NCBI RefSeq assembly: GCF_003026215.1
Contig: NZ_PYOC01000002.1
Coordinates: forward strand, 868,001 to 932,000
DNA length: 64,000 nucleotides
Direction of reading: 5' to 3'
Source of the DNA: Photobacterium indicum
Lineage (GTDB): Bacteria > Pseudomonadota > Gammaproteobacteria > Enterobacterales > Vibrionaceae
The notes below the pieces were generated by a model, which saw nothing but the letters and a program-made list of their open reading frames with translations, had not been told where the DNA came from and ran no database searches. The translations under genes and the position numbers were made by a program. Of this stretch, positions 28,487 to 38,867 are shown one piece after another. Position 1 is the first letter of the stretch; each line of letters begins with the position of its first letter.

Positions 28487-29143
28487 TTATCCTAAAAACC
28501 CAGTTCTTGCTAATAAGTCCATCGTGACTTCTGACTTTTTGTCAGCGGCTTTATCGCCTAGCATTAAGCGTTCTAAATAACGGGCAATAACATCAACTTC
28601 TAAGTTAACAACACGACCAACCTGGAATGATTCCATTGTCGTTTCTGAGGCAGTATGAGGAACAATCGTTAGCTTAAATTCATCGCCACGAATTGCATTA
28701 ACCGTAAGGCTGATACCGTCAATCGATACTGAGCCTTTTTCAGAAATATATTTAGCTAAATGCGCTGGCGCCTTCACCCAAAATTCAATGGCGCGACCAG
28801 TGTGAGTGCGTTCAATAATCTTGCCCACCTCATCAACATGACCAGATACCATATGACCACCAAAACGGGTAGTTGGTAACATAGCTTTTTCTAAATTCAC
28901 TTTCTGGCCAGATTTATAGTCAGTAAAAGCAGTACGCTTTAATGTCTCTAACGATAAGTCAGCAACGTAGCCTTTATCGGTTAATGCGACAACGGTTAGA
29001 CAAACCCCATTTGTAGCAATACTGTCACCCAGTTTAACATCGGATAAATCAAGGTTACCTGAATCAACCGTTACCGAAATATCAGCACCTTTAGGCGTCA
29101 ATGCAGAAATAGTACCGATAGCTTCAATAATGCCAGTAAACAT
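28487..29143 (-). CDS. ribE: Riboflavin synthase alpha subunit
   Basis: This enzyme dismutates two lumazines to riboflavin. The 218-residue protein has two lumazine-binding repeats: MFTGIIEAIGTI starts the first, with LGDSIATNGVCLTV, and FGGHMVSGHVDEVG starts the second, with GSVSIDGISLTVN. It starts at the canonical MFTGI and is 21 bp upstream of ribBX. Nomenclature differs (ribC or ribE). Confidence 0.96.
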   Translation of the reverse strand: MFTGIIEAIGTISALTPKGADISVTVDSGNLDLSDVKLGDSIATNGVCLTVVALTDKGYVADLSLETLKRTAFTDYKSGQKVNLEKAMLPTTRFGGHMVSGHVDEVGKIIERTHTGRAIEFWVKAPAHLAKYISEKGSVSIDGISLTVNAIRGDEFKLTIVPHTASETTMESFQVGRVVNLEVDVIARYLERLMLGDKAADKKSEVTMDLLARTGFLG

Positions 29144-29171
29144 GTTTAAAATTCCTTGGTTCGCTCAAGCG

Positions 29172-30296
29172 TTAAACGCGAGCAATAATACGTAAATCAG
29201 GACCAACCATACGAACATCTGTTATCTCAAGATTAAGTACTTGAGACATCGATGTCAGCCCTTTTAAGTTAATTAAGCTACGGCTATCACACCCCATCAG
29301 TTTAGGAGCTTGATAAAGAATAAGCTCGTCAACTAACCCTGCCGCTAACAATCCGCCCGCTAACTCAGCCCCCGCTTCCACCCAAATATGGTTAATATCC
29401 TGTTTCGCGAGCTCAAGCATTAGCGAAGTTAAATTTAATTGCTCTGAATTATCTTGCTTTGGAATGAGGACCTGAGTGACAGAATCAGACCACGTTTCTT
29501 GCCCCATTTCAGCACGTGCTAATAGGGTTTTCCCCGCAAGACTAAACAGTTTAAAGTCGGGTGTAACACGGTTTTTACTATCAATAATAACACGCGTAGG
29601 TTGACGTAAAGCGGCTTCTGGGTATTCAGCATGTACTGGCTCACCCAATTCACTCCAACGTACATTTAACGATGGATCATCAGCAATAACGGTAGAGCTT
29701 GTTGATAAAATAGCTCCCGATCTTGCGCGAAAGCGTTGCACATCAGCACGAGCTTCTGGGCCAGTGATCCACTTACTTTCACCATTCGCTAAGGCTGTTC
29801 GCCCATCAAGGCTTGCTGCTAATTTTAGCTGTACATACGGTAGCCCGGTTTTCATTCGCTTGATAAAACCGAGGTTCAACGCTTGCGCATCTGCTACTAA
29901 TAAACCCGTTTGCACTTCAATGCCCGCAATTTGCAACATTTCGATCCCACGGCCACCCACCTTAGGGTTGGGATCAACCATGGCACAAACAACACGAGAA
30001 ACATTGGCATTAATTAAGGCTTGGGCACAAGGTGGGGTACGACCAAAATGGGAGCAGGGTTCAAGCGTTACATACGCAGTGGCGCCTTTCGCTTGCTCGC
30101 CAGCAGCACGTAAAGCAAACACTTCAGCATGAGGCTGACCAGCTTGGTAATGAAAACCTTCGCCAACAATGGTAGAGCCTTGAGCAATAACGCAACCTAC
30201 ATTGGGATTAGGTGCTGTAGTGAAGCGACCACGTTTCGCCAATTCAATAGCACGTAGCATCATGGAGTGATCAATAGGTGAGAACATCGAATGCAT
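29172..30296 (-). CDS. ribD: Bifunctional pyrimidine deaminase/reductase RibD
   Basis: RibD deaminates and then reduces the pyrimidine intermediate of riboflavin synthesis. The N-terminal deaminase (to about 150) has the zinc site PHAEVFAL and EPCSHFGRTPPC; the C-terminal reductase has LKLAASLDGRTA and WVEAGAELAGGLL. The 374 residues are of normal length. The frame opens at MHSMFSPIDHSMMLRAIE, and the exact start (30296 or 30287) is not settled because neither ATG has a strong Shine-Dalgarno. Confidence 0.95.
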   Translation of the reverse strand: MHSMFSPIDHSMMLRAIELAKRGRFTTAPNPNVGCVIAQGSTIVGEGFHYQAGQPHAEVFALRAAGEQAKGATAYVTLEPCSHFGRTPPCAQALINANVSRVVCAMVDPNPKVGGRGIEMLQIAGIEVQTGLLVADAQALNLGFIKRMKTGLPYVQLKLAASLDGRTALANGESKWITGPEARADVQRFRARSGAILSTSSTVIADDPSLNVRWSELGEPVHAEYPEAALRQPTRVIIDSKNRVTPDFKLFSLAGKTLLARAEMGQETWSDSVTQVLIPKQDNSEQLNLTSLMLELAKQDINHIWVEAGAELAGGLLAAGLVDELILYQAPKLMGCDSRSLINLKGLTSMSQVLNLEITDVRMVGPDLRIIARV

Positions 30297-30366
30297 TCTT
30301 TTAGCTTAGAGAGTAATAGCCTAGCTCGCTGATTCTTATCGAAAGCAGCAAGCTAATACTATTCTT

Positions 30367-30816
30367 TTATTTTTCTAACTTGGCAATTTCTTCGCCAAAT
30401 TCACGAATATCTTCAAAACTACGGTAAACAGAAGCGAAGCGGATATAAGCAACTTTATCCAGCTCTTTTAATGCTTCCATTACTAAGTTACCAATCATAT
30501 CTGATGGCACTTCGCGTTCACCCGTTGCGCGTAAACGGGATTTTATCGTGTTAATAGCACGTTCTATATCATCTGCGCTCACCGGACGTTTTTCTAACGC
30601 ACGCTGAATACCACCGCGAAGTTTATCTTCATTAAATGAATCACGGTTACCGTTGGTTTTTATCACTCTTGGCATCACCAATTCGGCAGTCTCAAACGTT
30701 GTATAGCGTTCATTGCACGCTAAACATTGGCGACGACGACGAACTTGATGACCATCTGCAACTAAACGGGAATCGATTACTTTGGTGTCATTGGCACCAC
30801 AAAAAGGACAATGCAT
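30367..30816 (-). CDS. nrdR: Transcriptional repressor NrdR
   Basis: NrdR represses ribonucleotide reductase operons in response to ATP/dATP. It has an N-terminal zinc ribbon [15 protein letters not shown] ... [12 protein letters not shown] and a C-terminal ATP-cone domain. The start is the ATG at 30816 (MHCPFCG), with a perfect AGGAGG before it; the longer frame adds 14 residues before the zinc ribbon and is rejected. The 149 residues match the family. The genes glyA-nrdR-ribD-ribE-ribBX-ribH-nusB lie in one direction. Confidence 0.96.
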   Translation of the reverse strand: MHCPFCGANDTKVIDSRLVADGHQVRRRRQCLACNERYTTFETAELVMPRVIKTNGNRDSFNEDKLRGGIQRALEKRPVSADDIERAINTIKSRLRATGEREVPSDMIGNLVMEALKELDKVAYIRFASVYRSFEDIREFGEEIAKLEK

Positions 30817-30934
30817 CACGCCTCCTAACTTTCGTCGACTCAGTGTAACCCATTTCAACGCTAGAAAGAGAATATAACCATGGTTTTATTTATAATCTCG
30901 TAACAAAAAGACGGCACATTGTGACTATTTGTTC

Positions 30935-30968
30935 TGAAAAACAAAACGGCACCTTAAAAGGTGCCGTT
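30935..30968 (-). terminator. Rho-independent terminator after glyA
   Basis: On the minus strand AACGGCACC, a TTTTAA loop and GGTGCCGTT are followed by TTGTTTTTC. It separates glyA from nrdR. Confidence 0.88.
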
Positions 30969-31025
30969 AATTTAGGTTTGAAGCACGAGGTGACTACTAT
31001 TTAATCACCGCCGTTCAAGTATTCA

Positions 31026-32276
31026 TTAAGCGTATACAGGTAAACGCTTACAGATTTCTAATACTTTCGCTTTCGTTGCTTCGATAACTTCAGGTTTATC
31101 TGTGTTATCAAGCACATCACAAATCCAACCAGCAAGCTGCTTAGTATCTTCAACCGTAAAACCACGGCGAGTAATCGATGGTGTACCAATGCGAATACCA
31201 GAGGTTACAAACGGGCTACGTGGATCGTTTGGAACACTGTTTTTGTTAACGGTAATATTAGCTGCACCCAGTGCGGCATCCGCTTCTTTACCTGTGATGC
31301 CTTTGTCGATTAAATCAACAAGGAACAAGTGATTCTCAGTGCTACCAGATACAATCTTGTAACCGCGCTCTAAGAACTCGCCAACCATTGCTTTCGCATT
31401 TTCAACAACACAAGCTTGATAAACTTTAAATTCAGGTTCCATTGCTTCTTTGAAGGCTACCGCTTTTGCTGCGATAACATGCATTAGAGGGCCACCTTGA
31501 CCACCAGGGAATACCGCTGAATTCAACTTCTTATAAAGGTCTTCACCGTCATTTGACAGAATTAGACCGCCACGAGGGCCGGCTAATGTTTTATGCGTTG
31601 TTGTTGTTACAACATGGGCATGTGGAACCGGGTTAGGGTAAACACCTGCCGCAATAAGACCCGCAACGTGTGCCATATCAACAAAGAAATATGCATCTAC
31701 TTTGTCTGCAATTTCACGCATGCGTTTCCAATCAACAATTTGAGAATACGCAGAGAAACCACCGATAATCATCTTAGGTTTGTGCTCTAACGCCAATGCT
31801 TCCATTTCTTCGTAATCGATCTGACCAGTTTCATCGATACCGTAAGGGATGATGTTGTATAACTTACCAGAAAAGTTTACTGGAGAACCGTGAGTCAAGT
31901 GACCACCGTGAGCAAGGCTCATACCTAATACAGTGTCGCCTGGATTTAGTAGTGCCATGTAAACAGCATTGTTAGCTTGAGAACCAGAATGAGGCTGTAC
32001 GTTCGCGTATTCAGCACCAAAAAGCTGGCATGCACGATCAATAGCTAATTGTTCTGCTTTATCAACAAACTCACAACCACCGTAATAACGCTTACCTGGG
32101 TAACCTTCAGCATATTTGTTAGTCAGCTGAGATCCTTGAGCTTCCATTACACGTGGGCTTGTGTAGTTTTCAGAAGCGATCAACTCGATGTGTTCTTCTT
32201 GACGTGCTGTTTCTTCCTGAATGGCTGCAAAAAGTTCCGCATCATAGTCGGCAATATTCATATCGCGCTTTAGCAT
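31026..32276 (-). CDS. glyA: Serine hydroxymethyltransferase
   Basis: GlyA interconverts serine and glycine with tetrahydrofolate, the main source of one-carbon units for purines. The 416-residue protein starts [19 protein letters not shown], nearly as in E. coli. The PLP lysine is Lys229 in [14 protein letters not shown], with [13 protein letters not shown] just before it. A PurR-box-like palindrome lies in the promoter region, consistent with purine control known for E. coli glyA. Confidence 0.97.
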   Translation of the reverse strand: MLKRDMNIADYDAELFAAIQEETARQEEHIELIASENYTSPRVMEAQGSQLTNKYAEGYPGKRYYGGCEFVDKAEQLAIDRACQLFGAEYANVQPHSGSQANNAVYMALLNPGDTVLGMSLAHGGHLTHGSPVNFSGKLYNIIPYGIDETGQIDYEEMEALALEHKPKMIIGGFSAYSQIVDWKRMREIADKVDAYFFVDMAHVAGLIAAGVYPNPVPHAHVVTTTTHKTLAGPRGGLILSNDGEDLYKKLNSAVFPGGQGGPLMHVIAAKAVAFKEAMEPEFKVYQACVVENAKAMVGEFLERGYKIVSGSTENHLFLVDLIDKGITGKEADAALGAANITVNKNSVPNDPRSPFVTSGIRIGTPSITRRGFTVEDTKQLAGWICDVLDNTDKPEVIEATKAKVLEICKRLPVYA

Positions 32277-32674
32277 CTGTCTCTCCTGACTAAGGTAGGT
32301 ATAACCACAATATTTGGGTAAAAACGAAAAACCGCAAAGCTAGACGCCACGTGGACGCAAACGTTTTCGTATCACCAGTAATTAACGCTGTATTTTACAG
32401 AAATTGATCTAAATCAGATACCCCTAAAATCATTTATTATTACAATTTCTTCATGTTTATTATCGATGGTTACATGAATTATTTTCATAATCTTGCAAAC
32501 GCACAATAGACAGGAAACATTCACTCTATACAAATTCAAGAAAAATCAAAAAATAATAATTTACAACGACGTAAAAAAATAATTACAGCTTCTATTTTTT
32601 GCTTTTACCGTACTACTTCTTTCTATGAGGTTACACGATTAGAATTGCGCCCATAAATTATAAGGAGTTTTGTT
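32277..32674. other. Divergent intergenic region glyA / yitT-like
   Basis: 398 bp between divergent starts. It contains the PurR-like box at 32355-32370, about 80 bp before glyA. From about 32400 to 32640 it is very A+T-rich with many A and T runs, as expected for a bent promoter or a site for H-NS-like proteins (inference). No ORF or RNA gene is supported. Confidence 0.5.
32355..32370. promoter_or_regulatory. PurR-like operator of glyA
   Basis: ACGCAAACGTTTTCGT agrees at 15 of 16 positions with the PurR consensus palindrome ACGCAAACGTTTGCGT. It is 79-94 bp upstream of the glyA start codon. Confidence 0.8.
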
Positions 32675-33292
32675 TTGAGCGGTTCCAAGCATTCATTGAA
32701 TGAGAATATTATTGCCATTCTCACGGGTACATTTATCGTTGCACAGGGAATATTTTTTCTTCAACAAGCAGACCTCTTAACGGGAGGCACTACAGGGCTA
32801 GCACTGCTGCTTACCCAGTTCGTTGATGTGTCTTTTGGTAAGTTATATTTCTTAATGAACACGCCATTTTACCTCATGGCGTGGTTTCGTATGGGTAAAT
32901 CATTTGCTATTACCAGTATCATTTCTGGTGGGTTAGTGTCGATTATTACTGACAATCTACATCTTGTATTAGAAATCAGCCGTTTAGACCCTATTTATTG
33001 TGCCATTCTCGGTGGTCTGTTGATGGGCTTAGGTATGCTAATACTCTTTCGTCATCGTACAAGTTTAGGTGGGTTCAATGTACTCGTTTTATACTGCCAA
33101 GAAAAATTTGGTATTCCAGCGGGGAAAATGCAGATGGGAATTGATGTCAGTATTTTAGTGTGTTCATTCTTCTTTGTAACACCACTTGTACTTATGCTCT
33201 CGGTATTAGGAGCTGTGATGCTTAATCTTGTATTAGCCATGAACCATAAACCAAGCCGTTACAATCCAAGTACGGCGAAAGCAAGCAGTTGA
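32675..33292 (+). CDS. YitT-family membrane protein
   Basis: A 205-residue inner-membrane protein with five to six hydrophobic segments. The motif QGIFFLQQADLLTGGTTGLALLL is typical of the YitT/YczE family (function unknown; some are linked to transport). The usual cytoplasmic C-terminal DUF2179 domain of longer YitT proteins is missing here. The start is a TTG at 32675 with TAAGGAG ahead of it; no ATG fits the N terminus. The gene is monocistronic, ended by a terminator shared with glnB. Confidence 0.85.
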   Translation: MSGSKHSLNENIIAILTGTFIVAQGIFFLQQADLLTGGTTGLALLLTQFVDVSFGKLYFLMNTPFYLMAWFRMGKSFAITSIISGGLVSIITDNLHLVLEISRLDPIYCAILGGLLMGLGMLILFRHRTSLGGFNVLVLYCQEKFGIPAGKMQMGIDVSILVCSFFFVTPLVLMLSVLGAVMLNLVLAMNHKPSRYNPSTAKASS

Positions 33293-33310
33293 CTCGCATA
33301 CCCAAATAGC

Positions 33311-33342
33311 AAAAAGGCTTACCGTTATGGTAAGCCTTTTTT
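33311..33342. terminator. Bidirectional terminator, yitT-like / glnB
   Basis: AAAAAGGCTTACC pairs with GGTAAGCCTTTTTT around a five-base loop, giving A and T runs on both sides for the two converging genes. Confidence 0.92.
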
Positions 33343-33377
33343 AGCACTAGACAGATACATATAGGTATCTTATCTAG

Positions 33378-33719
<342 letters not shown>

Positions 33720-33814
33720 TCATCGTCCTTTGCTGAGTATGGGTCTATTTATGAATACGATTACGTATAAACCTATTAACGTTAGCGCTATTATCACAGA
33801 TTCAGCACTGTAAT

Positions 33815-34228
33815 TTAAGCGTTTTCCGTTTGTAAAATAGTATTAGAATCCATCATTCGTAATAATAAAAACACAGCAAAGAGCAACACAATGCTGTTCA
33901 GGGTTAGTACCGCAATACTCCGAAACTCGGGAGAAACAAGGCTAGGTAGAAATGGAATAATACTAATACCAAAAAACATTGTGGCTGCTGGAATGAAAAA
34001 ATACAGTGGAATAAAGCCCCACATCATACCTCTAAATAATCCCGTCGTAGCGAAGATCCCAGAAAGTAACACCAACATAGCGACAATACTCGGCACGATA
34101 CCGACTTGATTATAACTAAAGATAACTGTGAATGAGTCTACATACCTGAGTAAACAAGTGGCAACTAATACCGCCAAGATCTTGGCTGCATTGACTACAT
34201 TTTTTTGTTTAAGATCGTCTAGCCCCAT
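33815..34228 (-). CDS. Small membrane protein of unknown function, 137 aa
   Basis: I do not recognise a family. The product has four hydrophobic segments, at about residues 13-30, 45-66, 70-95 and 103-124, connected by short loops. It has one cysteine (ATCLLRYVD) and few charges except near the ends (MGLDDLKQKN and MMDSNTILQTENA). It should be an integral inner-membrane protein. It lies between glnB and purL on the same strand and is not clearly in an operon with either. Confidence 0.65.
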   Translation of the reverse strand: MGLDDLKQKNVVNAAKILAVLVATCLLRYVDSFTVIFSYNQVGIVPSIVAMLVLLSGIFATTGLFRGMMWGFIPLYFFIPAATMFFGISIIPFLPSLVSPEFRSIAVLTLNSIVLLFAVFLLLRMMDSNTILQTENA

Positions 34229-34552
34229 ACTTCATCCTTGATAAGACTTTGAAAATTAACAGTACCGCATAGAGCCCAATAAAATTCGCAAAAGACACTT
34301 TGCCCCTACATATTGAGATCTCCTAGGTATATATAATTATACTTATTAGTAACACCTAATAAGTGTGACAGCTCTCAACGTAAAAGTTCCATTTACTCAC
34401 GCAAGCCACTAATTCAATCATAACTGTATTAGATCAAAAAACTCACTAGATTACGATTATTCAGGTAATAAAAAACCGCCACCCAACCAGATGACGGTTT
34501 TCAATGTATTGAAACCTAGGTTATTGTTTTAACCTATTTCCATTTTTCATCG
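34229..34552. other. Intergenic region between purL and the 137-aa gene
   Basis: 324 bp. The purL terminator occupies 34469-34501. The region 34320-34360 is A+T-rich with TATATATAAT-like sequence that could contain the promoter for the minus-strand small membrane protein. No gene was recognised. Confidence 0.45.
34469..34501 (-). terminator. Rho-independent terminator after purL
   Basis: On the minus strand AAAACCGTCA pairs with TGGCGGTTTT (one G-U), followed by T residues. Confidence 0.82.
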
Positions 34553-37500
34553 TTAGCCAAGATTAACGCGGGCATTACGGAACATGCGCATCCAAGGGCT
34601 ATTTTCATTCCAGTCATCTGGGTGCCATGAGTTAGCCACAGTACGGAATACACGCTCAGGGTGAGGCATCATAATCGTTACACGACCATCAGTGGTTGTT
34701 AACCCTGTAATACCATTTGGTGAACCGTTCGGGTTCGCAGGGTAGTTCTGAGTAACATTACCGAAGTTATCAAGGTAACGTAACGCAACAGTACCTGATT
34801 GCTCAATAGCATTTAGGTGCTCACCGTTACGCACTTCTACACGACCTTCTCCATGAGAAACCGCGATTGGCATACGAGAGCCAGCCATTTCATTGAAGAA
34901 CAACGAGTCACTCTTCTGTACTTCAACTAGGCTGAAACGTGCTTCAAAACGCTCAGACTCGTTACGAACAAAGCGTGGCCACAGATCTGAACCTGGAATA
35001 AGCTCACTTAAGTTCGACATCATCTGGCAACCGTTACACACACCCAATGAGAATGTATCGTTACGTTTGAAGAATGCTTCGAATTGGTCACGAGCAATGT
35101 TGTTAAACAACACTGATTTAGCCCAACCTTCGCCGGCACCTAATACATCACCGTAAGAGAAGCCACCACAAGCAACAAGCCCATTGAAACCTTCTAGCTG
35201 AACATTGCCAGATAGAATGTCACTCATATGAACATCTTTAGCTTCAAAACCAGCACGGTCAAAAGCCGCTGCCATTTCAACATGAGAGTTAACACCCTGC
35301 TCACGTAGAATTGCCATTTGTGGTTTGGCACCTAAATTAATTGCAGGTGCATTAACTACTGATGCACCAGTCTTTGGTGCTTTTGTAATAAATGGAGCAG
35401 CAATAAAGGGTGCGGCTACATCTTCATTAATGTCGAAGGTTAGCTGAGCGCTTAGGCCAGGATCACTATTATCTTTCTTCGCTTCAAATTCTTGCAAGGC
35501 ACCCGCAGGGTTATCACGCATCGCTTGCATCTGGTAAGTTGTTTCAGCCCAGACAGTACGAAGGTCAGTACGGCTTTGCTCAAGAACGCGCTCATTGCCA
35601 TTCCAGATACGAACCACATCTTCATCTACTACGGTACCAATAACATGGCTACATGCTGTTAAGCCATGCTCGGCAAGTACTGATTTCACCGTATCGAGGT
35701 CTTCAGTACGAACTTGAAGTACAGCACCTAGCTCTTCATTGAAAAGCATTGCTAGTACATCGTCACATGCATCGCTTTCAGACGTATTAATGTCAACTTC
35801 AACACCAGTGTGGCCCGCAAATGCCATTTCAGCCAGAGTCACATATAAACCACCATCACCACGGTCATGGTAAGCCAATACTTTTTCATCACGTATTAAT
35901 GCTTGAACTGCATAGAAGAAGCCTTTTAGTAATTCAGGGCTATCAACATCAGCAGGCTTATCACCCAGTTGCTTGTAGACCTGAGCCAGCGCAGTCGCAC
36001 CAAGACGGTTTTGACCACAACCTAGATCAATCAAGATTAAACTTGAATCACCTTTATCGGTACGCAACTGTGGCGTTACTGTTTTACGTACATCTTCAAC
36101 ACGACCAAATGCAGTAATTACCAATGATAACGGAGAAGTGACTTCTTTCTGCTCGCCATCTTGCTCCCACTTGGTTTTCATCGACATCGAATCTTTACCA
36201 ACGGGAATAGTTAAGCCAAGAGCAGGACACAACTCTTCACCTACTGCTTTAACGGCTTCGTATAAACCCGCATCTTCACCAGGGTGACCCGCTGGAGACA
36301 TCCAGTTTGCCGATAGGTTAATACGCTTCATATCGCCAATATCAGCACTTGCGATATTGGTAATCGCTTCGCCAACGGCTAAACGAGCAGATGCGCCGAA
36401 ATCAAGTAGTGCAACAGGTGTACGTTCACCCATCGACATTGCTTCGCCGTGGTAAGTATCATAACTCGCCGCTGTGACTGCACAGTTAGCAACAGGAACC
36501 TGCCAAGGACCTACCATCTGATCACGTGCAACTAAACCAGTTACGCTGCGATCACCAATCGTGATAAGGAATGTCTTTTCAGCAACAGCTGGTAAACGTA
36601 ATACACGTTGTGTTGCCGCCTCTAATTCGATGCCACTGCGGTCAATTTCCTGACCTTCAACTTTCAGTGTTTTCGCGTCACGATGCATTTTGGGTGCTTT
36701 ACCTAATAGAATATCCATAGGCATATCGATTGGCGTATTATCGAAATGTTCATCTTCAAGTGTTAGATGACGCTCTTCTGTAGCTTCACCAACAACGGCA
36801 AACGGGGCGCGCTCACGTTTACAAATAGCTTCAAATACGGCCAGATTTTCTGGCGCAACAGCCATAACATAACGTTCTTGAGATTCGTTACACCAAATTT
36901 CTAGCGGGCTCATACCCGGTTCATCATTAGGTACGTTACGTAGCTGGAATTTACCGCCACGTTCGCCATCATCGACAAGCTCAGGTAAGGCGTTTGAAAT
37001 ACCACCAGCACCTACATCGTGAATAAATGCGATTGGATTATCATCCCCCATCTGCCAGCAACGGTCGATCACTTCTTGGCAACGACGTTCCATTTCTGGG
37101 TTTTCACGTTGTACTGATGCGAAATCTAAATCTTCTGCTGATTGACCAGACGCCATTGATGAAGCAGCACCGCCGCCCAAACCAATGTTCATCGCTGGGC
37201 CACCAAGTACAATTAGCTTGGCACCAACTGGGATTTCTTTTTTCTGAACATGATCGGCACGAATATTACCCATGCCACCAGCAATCATGATTGGCTTGTG
37301 GTAACCGCGAATCTCTTCGCCATTATGCGATGTCACCTTTTCTTCGTATGTACGGAAGTAACCTAATAGGTTAGGACGACCAAATTCATTATTGAATGCC
37401 GCACCACCGAGTGGGCCTTCCAGCATAATATCTAATGCATTAACGATTCGACCCGGCTTACCGAAATCTGTTTCCCAAGGCTGTTCAAAGCCAGGAACAC

Positions 37501-38521
37501 GTAAGTTAGATACAGTAAAACCAACCAAACCAGCTTTTGGTTTACCACCAAGACCTGTAGCGCCTTCATCTCGAATTTCACCACCAGAACCGGTAGATGC
37601 ACCTGGCCATGGTGAAATCGCCGTTGGGTGGTTATGTGTTTCTACTTTCATCAGGATATGGGCAGCTTCCTGATGGTAGTTATATTGGCGAGATTCAGGG
37701 TTAGGGAAAAAACGCCCTACTTCTGAACCTTCCATCACTGCCGCATTATCTTTATATGCCGACAGAACGTGCTCATGATTTTTTTCGTAGGTGTTCTTAA
37801 TCATCTTGAACAATGACTTATCTTGCTCGACACCGTCGATAGTCCAGTCAGCATTAAAGATTTTATGACGACAGTGCTCAGAGTTCGCTTGAGCAAACAT
37901 CATTAATTCAATATCGTTAGGATTGCGACCTAACATAGTGAAATTTTCGACTAAGTAGTCAATTTCATCTTCAGCTAATGCTAAGCCCAATTTTAGATTG
38001 GCATCTTCTAGCGCCTTGCGACCACCGGCCAAGATATCAACACTTTGAACAGGTGCAGGCTCTGCTTGGGTAAATAATGCAGCTGCAGAATCGACATTAG
38101 TAAAGACAACTTCCATCATACGATCATGGATCAGAGCCTTTAACTCTGTAAGTTGTGCATCCGTAAGATCTGCTGTGACTTCTACGTAGTAAGCCGTACC
38201 ACGCTCTAAGCGTTTAACGTTACCTAACGCACAGTTCTGCGCGATATCGGTAGACTTAGAAGACCATGGAGAGATAGTACCGGGACGAGGAGTAACAAGA
38301 AGCATAGTGCCAGTAGGCTCATGCTCTGCGATCGTCGGACCATATGTAAGCAGGCTCGCAAGCTTGCTTTGCTCATCTGAATTCAGGGGAGCAGAGACAT
38401 CAGCAAAGTGCATGAACTCGGCATAAATGCCGGACACAGGTAGATCTAACTCGCGACAACGCTCTAATAGCTTATTAACGCGAAACTCAGATAGTGCGGG
38501 TGAACCACGCAAAATTTCCAT
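34553..38521 (-). CDS. purL: Phosphoribosylformylglycinamidine synthase
   Basis: PurL converts FGAR and glutamine to FGAM in purine synthesis. It is the large single-chain form with 1322 residues. It starts [20 protein letters not shown]. The synthetase domains have [20 protein letters not shown] and a PurM-like repeat with [11 protein letters not shown]; the C-terminal glutaminase has the nucleophile in [13 protein letters not shown] and the His/Glu in MMPHPERVF. It is somewhat longer than the E. coli enzyme because of about 20 extra residues ([18 protein letters not shown] region, about residue 1040) in the linker just before the glutaminase domain. A PurR-like box lies upstream. Confidence 0.97.
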   Translation of the reverse strand: MEILRGSPALSEFRVNKLLERCRELDLPVSGIYAEFMHFADVSAPLNSDEQSKLASLLTYGPTIAEHEPTGTMLLVTPRPGTISPWSSKSTDIAQNCALGNVKRLERGTAYYVEVTADLTDAQLTELKALIHDRMMEVVFTNVDSAAALFTQAEPAPVQSVDILAGGRKALEDANLKLGLALAEDEIDYLVENFTMLGRNPNDIELMMFAQANSEHCRHKIFNADWTIDGVEQDKSLFKMIKNTYEKNHEHVLSAYKDNAAVMEGSEVGRFFPNPESRQYNYHQEAAHILMKVETHNHPTAISPWPGASTGSGGEIRDEGATGLGGKPKAGLVGFTVSNLRVPGFEQPWETDFGKPGRIVNALDIMLEGPLGGAAFNNEFGRPNLLGYFRTYEEKVTSHNGEEIRGYHKPIMIAGGMGNIRADHVQKKEIPVGAKLIVLGGPAMNIGLGGGAASSMASGQSAEDLDFASVQRENPEMERRCQEVIDRCWQMGDDNPIAFIHDVGAGGISNALPELVDDGERGGKFQLRNVPNDEPGMSPLEIWCNESQERYVMAVAPENLAVFEAICKRERAPFAVVGEATEERHLTLEDEHFDNTPIDMPMDILLGKAPKMHRDAKTLKVEGQEIDRSGIELEAATQRVLRLPAVAEKTFLITIGDRSVTGLVARDQMVGPWQVPVANCAVTAASYDTYHGEAMSMGERTPVALLDFGASARLAVGEAITNIASADIGDMKRINLSANWMSPAGHPGEDAGLYEAVKAVGEELCPALGLTIPVGKDSMSMKTKWEQDGEQKEVTSPLSLVITAFGRVEDVRKTVTPQLRTDKGDSSLILIDLGCGQNRLGATALAQVYKQLGDKPADVDSPELLKGFFYAVQALIRDEKVLAYHDRGDGGLYVTLAEMAFAGHTGVEVDINTSESDACDDVLAMLFNEELGAVLQVRTEDLDTVKSVLAEHGLTACSHVIGTVVDEDVVRIWNGNERVLEQSRTDLRTVWAETTYQMQAMRDNPAGALQEFEAKKDNSDPGLSAQLTFDINEDVAAPFIAAPFITKAPKTGASVVNAPAINLGAKPQMAILREQGVNSHVEMAAAFDRAGFEAKDVHMSDILSGNVQLEGFNGLVACGGFSYGDVLGAGEGWAKSVLFNNIARDQFEAFFKRNDTFSLGVCNGCQMMSNLSELIPGSDLWPRFVRNESERFEARFSLVEVQKSDSLFFNEMAGSRMPIAVSHGEGRVEVRNGEHLNAIEQSGTVALRYLDNFGNVTQNYPANPNGSPNGITGLTTTDGRVTIMMPHPERVFRTVANSWHPDDWNENSPWMRMFRNARVNLG

Positions 38522-38703
38522 GTGCGTACTACTCTCGATTAGCTAATTGAATGAAGGTGATATTGGCCTAACACCCAACAAATTTGGGTTTATTACGTCA
38601 ATGTCACCTTAACCACTTCAGCAACTTTTTAGCGCTTTATCGTGAGTACATGGATTACGATGGAGCACAGTATAAAGGAATTTTTTTTGTGACGTAACTC
38701 TTG

Positions 38704-38719
38704 ACGCAACCGTTTGCGC
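38704..38719. promoter_or_regulatory. PurR-like operator of purL
   Basis: ACGCAACCGTTTGCGC agrees at 14 of 16 positions with ACGCAAACGTTTGCGT. It lies in the region between purL and mltF; purL is the known PurR target in E. coli. Confidence 0.75.
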
Positions 38720-38810
38720 GTTTTTTTTACAACAACTGTAAAAAAAAAGATTTAAACCCGTTTTGAGACACACATTAACGAATTCATACCGAGTTCAAAG
38801 CAGAGTCTCT

Positions 38811-38838
38811 TTGCTGTGGTGCCGACCTTTGGTATAAA
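38811..38838 (+). promoter_or_regulatory. Candidate sigma-70 promoter of mltF
   Basis: TTGCTG (38811-38816) and TATAAA (38833-38838) are separated by 16 bp. The -10 element is 29 bp before the proposed TTG start of mltF. Confidence 0.45.
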
Positions 38839-38867
38839 GAACACCAAATAATAATGATGAGCATGTT

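Larger units (their letters stand above)
38522..38867. other. Divergent intergenic region purL / mltF
   Basis: 346 bp holding both promoters. It contains the PurR-like box at 38704-38719 about 180 bp before purL, a T8 run and an A9 run between 38721 and 38750, and an mltF promoter candidate at 38811-38838. Confidence 0.5.

Noticed and set aside
27169..30366. FMN riboswitch in the rib cluster
   Set aside because: The gaps between rib genes are short and contain none of the long conserved multi-helix sequence of an RFN element.
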